64,000 nucleotides of DNA from positions 14,101,501 through 14,165,500 of the forward strand of contig OX031072.1 of assembly GCA_943736015.1 (NCBI GenBank), read 5' to 3'. Position numbers and translations under genes: made by a program. This DNA is from Tridacna crocea. Taxonomy: Eukaryota; Mollusca; Bivalvia; Cardiida; Cardiidae. Shown piece after piece: positions 54,601-57,600 of this stretch; positions within the stretch are counted from its first letter, which is position 1, and each line of letters starts with the position of its first letter. The notes below the pieces were generated by a model. The model saw only the letters and a list, made by a program, of their open reading frames with translations, was not told the DNA's origin and did not search any database.

Positions 54601-57600
54601 ATATATCAAATGAGTTTGAAAATGGGTTACATCAGGTCAAAGATAGGTCATGACATCAAATCTTTGAGAAACCTTTTGTATGCTCTAGAGGCCACATTTT
54701 CAGTCTGAAAATCATGAAACTTAGTCAGAATGTTGGTCTAGGTCTATGAAAGTTTGTCAGAATGTTTGTCATTATATCTCATAAGAGATTAGAAATGGGT
54801 CATAATATGTTCACAAGGTTCATGTGAGCGACCTCAGGGCCATCATGGTCCTCTTGTCTTGATTGAAATATTTTACATGAATTTTCTTTTGAAATCTTAC
54901 GCTTCAGACTTGCTCCCATATGATTTTTATCACATTTGGTGGGAGGACTGGCATAGTTTCCAGGAAGAAGAATCGAGAGAGATTAGTTTCTCAATCAATG
55001 TAAAATAAAATATGTTTAAATTCAACTTACATTCAGATGCAATGAGTAAAGTTTTAACACAGAAAGTCAATAAGTGGATCATCACTGAATAGATAATATT
55101 AAACTATGGTCAGCTTCGCATAGTTTTTTTTATTGAAAATGGAGGAGACCTCAAAACTTACACTTAATTTTATAATTATCTTTACATGTGTAAGTAAACT
55201 CAGACTTAAAGTATGTAAAATATTATTTAGTCAATAAGTACTTTTTATACCTTTGAAGTTTGTGAAGAAGGTTACTACGGCCTAAACTGCGAAGAGGAGT
55301 GTGAGTGTGGGCCCAAAGGAAGATGTGACCCCTTTACTGGAAAGTGCCAGTGTGCCCTTGGTTGGCGTGGGGACACATGCGATGATATGTGTCCTGAGGG
55401 ACAATTCGGCCCCGGGTGTATACACTCTTGCCAATGCCAGAATGGTGCTTCCTGTGATCCAGTATCTGGCTGCTGTACTTGTAAACCAGGGTTTTATGGA
55501 CAAAACTGTGAATTTAGTAAGATATTCTTGTCATATTTTCATGTAGATCTAGTCTTTGACTTAGAGTGCATATCTCATATATGTACTTACTAGATATATT
55601 TTTAATCATTACCACACAATCCCTGCCATATAAAACCATGACAAAGAAGCCTTTAGAAAACATTTTGGGAAAAGAAGAAAATGCTGGTAACCAGCATTTT
55701 CTTCTTTTCCCACAATGTTTTCTACCCTTCACAAAACAAATTTCAAATTTTCTGTCACTTTTATTTTTTTGTCTGCAAATGCTTTCAATTTGGACAAGGG
55801 TAAATTGTTTTCGTCTAGTAAAGGGTTAAAGAAAAATAATAACATACACCATGGAGAAAAAATGTGAATTTTACATACGACTTGAGGAATGTGTGGCTTT
55901 ACGTAGATTATTGTTGGAAAAAAATGCTCTTCTTTTCCAACTCAGTTCTTGATGTGACTCAAAGGAAAATTTGTTTTTCCCTAAAATTTTGAAATTTAGT
56001 TTGAACTTTAAGCTCAGCTGTTTAGCCAAGACAAAAGATTCATATTGGACGGAGTAGATCAAAGATCAGTCTGCATGCTCTGTTCAGTCTGATCTTGATG
56101 TACACTGTCTGCTAAAGGTCAGCAAGTCGTTCCTAGTACCTTTATTGCCTAAATTACTTTAAAGATGAATACTGGATTTCAGGCTGTCCCAAAGGATTTC
56201 ATGGTGATTACTGTACTGAGACCTGCGACTGTAACAATGGTGCACCATGTGATCCAGAGACCGGGGCCTGTGATTGTCCCCCAGGCTATATTGGAAATTC
56301 ATGTGAAGAAGGTAGAAGTGTGTTGCCTTGTTTAACCTGTTACCACACAATCCCTACTTTTGATGACCCTGAGAAAGAAGCCTTTAGAAAACATTGTGGG
56401 AAAAGGAGAAAATGCTGGTAATGAGCATTTTGTCCTTTTCCCACAATGTTTTCTACCCTTCACAAAACAGATTTCAAATTTTCAGTCACTTTTATTTTGT
56501 CGTCTGCAAATGCTTTGGATTTGGACAAGACTAAAATATTGTCGTTTGGTAATGAGTTAACCCTTGTTCTAGAAATAAGACCCAGATAAGTGCACTTTTT
56601 AGGTTGCCTTTGAAGTAAAGCGGGTAGTATAGATTAAAGATTAGCTTACATGTTTTATGCCGTCCAGTCTTGATTTAAACGGACTGCGAAGGCTAGCTTA
56701 TTTGTGAAAGATTCTTTAATGGATATGGCGTGTATGTCATATCGTTACAAAAGATTGAGGGGAACAAATGGGATGCTCATCACAAATTTTGGTATCTTAT
56801 ACAAGTTTGATGTCACAATTGTGCGACGTCATTTTTGATGTCCTTTTTTTCAGACTTCCTAGAGGCCGATGGGCTTTATTGATATTACCGTGTGCATATA
56901 GGCTATATGGATGGGTTTTCATCTTCTGATCTGTAATTTGTGAAATATTGTAATGTGATAAAGAGAATCTGACATAAATTTGGCTTTGAGATATATAGGA
57001 TCTGACATGAGTGGGCTTTTGAGATAAGATTTTAAAATGCATTTCAAGCATTTGTACTTTCCACAATGTTTTCAACTACAGTTGTCTGCGACAAGACCAT
57101 GTGGTTACCTTAAGGTTATAAGATTCAAACTTTTGCTGAGGATATAGGAGTCACTTCTTAACCCTTTCCTAAACGACAAAGTTTTGGACCAGTCAAAATT
57201 GACGGCACTTGCAGACGACATGTTGCAAAATTAATGTAACCCAAAAATTGAAATTTGTTTCCAGCATGGTAGAAAACATTCTGGGAAAAGGAGAAAATGC
57301 TTGTTACCAGCATTTTCTTCTTTTCCCACAATGTTTTCAAAAGGTTTCTATCTCAGGGCCATAAAAACCAGGGATTGTTTGGTAAAGGGTTAATCTGTTT
57401 TATTAATTGTATATAGGTTGTCCGCCTGGTAAATACGGTTTAAGATGTCTCAAGAATTGTAACTGCGGTACAGCTACGTGTAACATCATCACTGGACAGT
57501 GTCTATGTCTGCCAGGTTACCAGCCGCCAGAATGTTCATTACGTGAGTACAAATTTCCTTCGTACTTTTATCCCAGTAGAATAATAAGAAGCGATACCTT

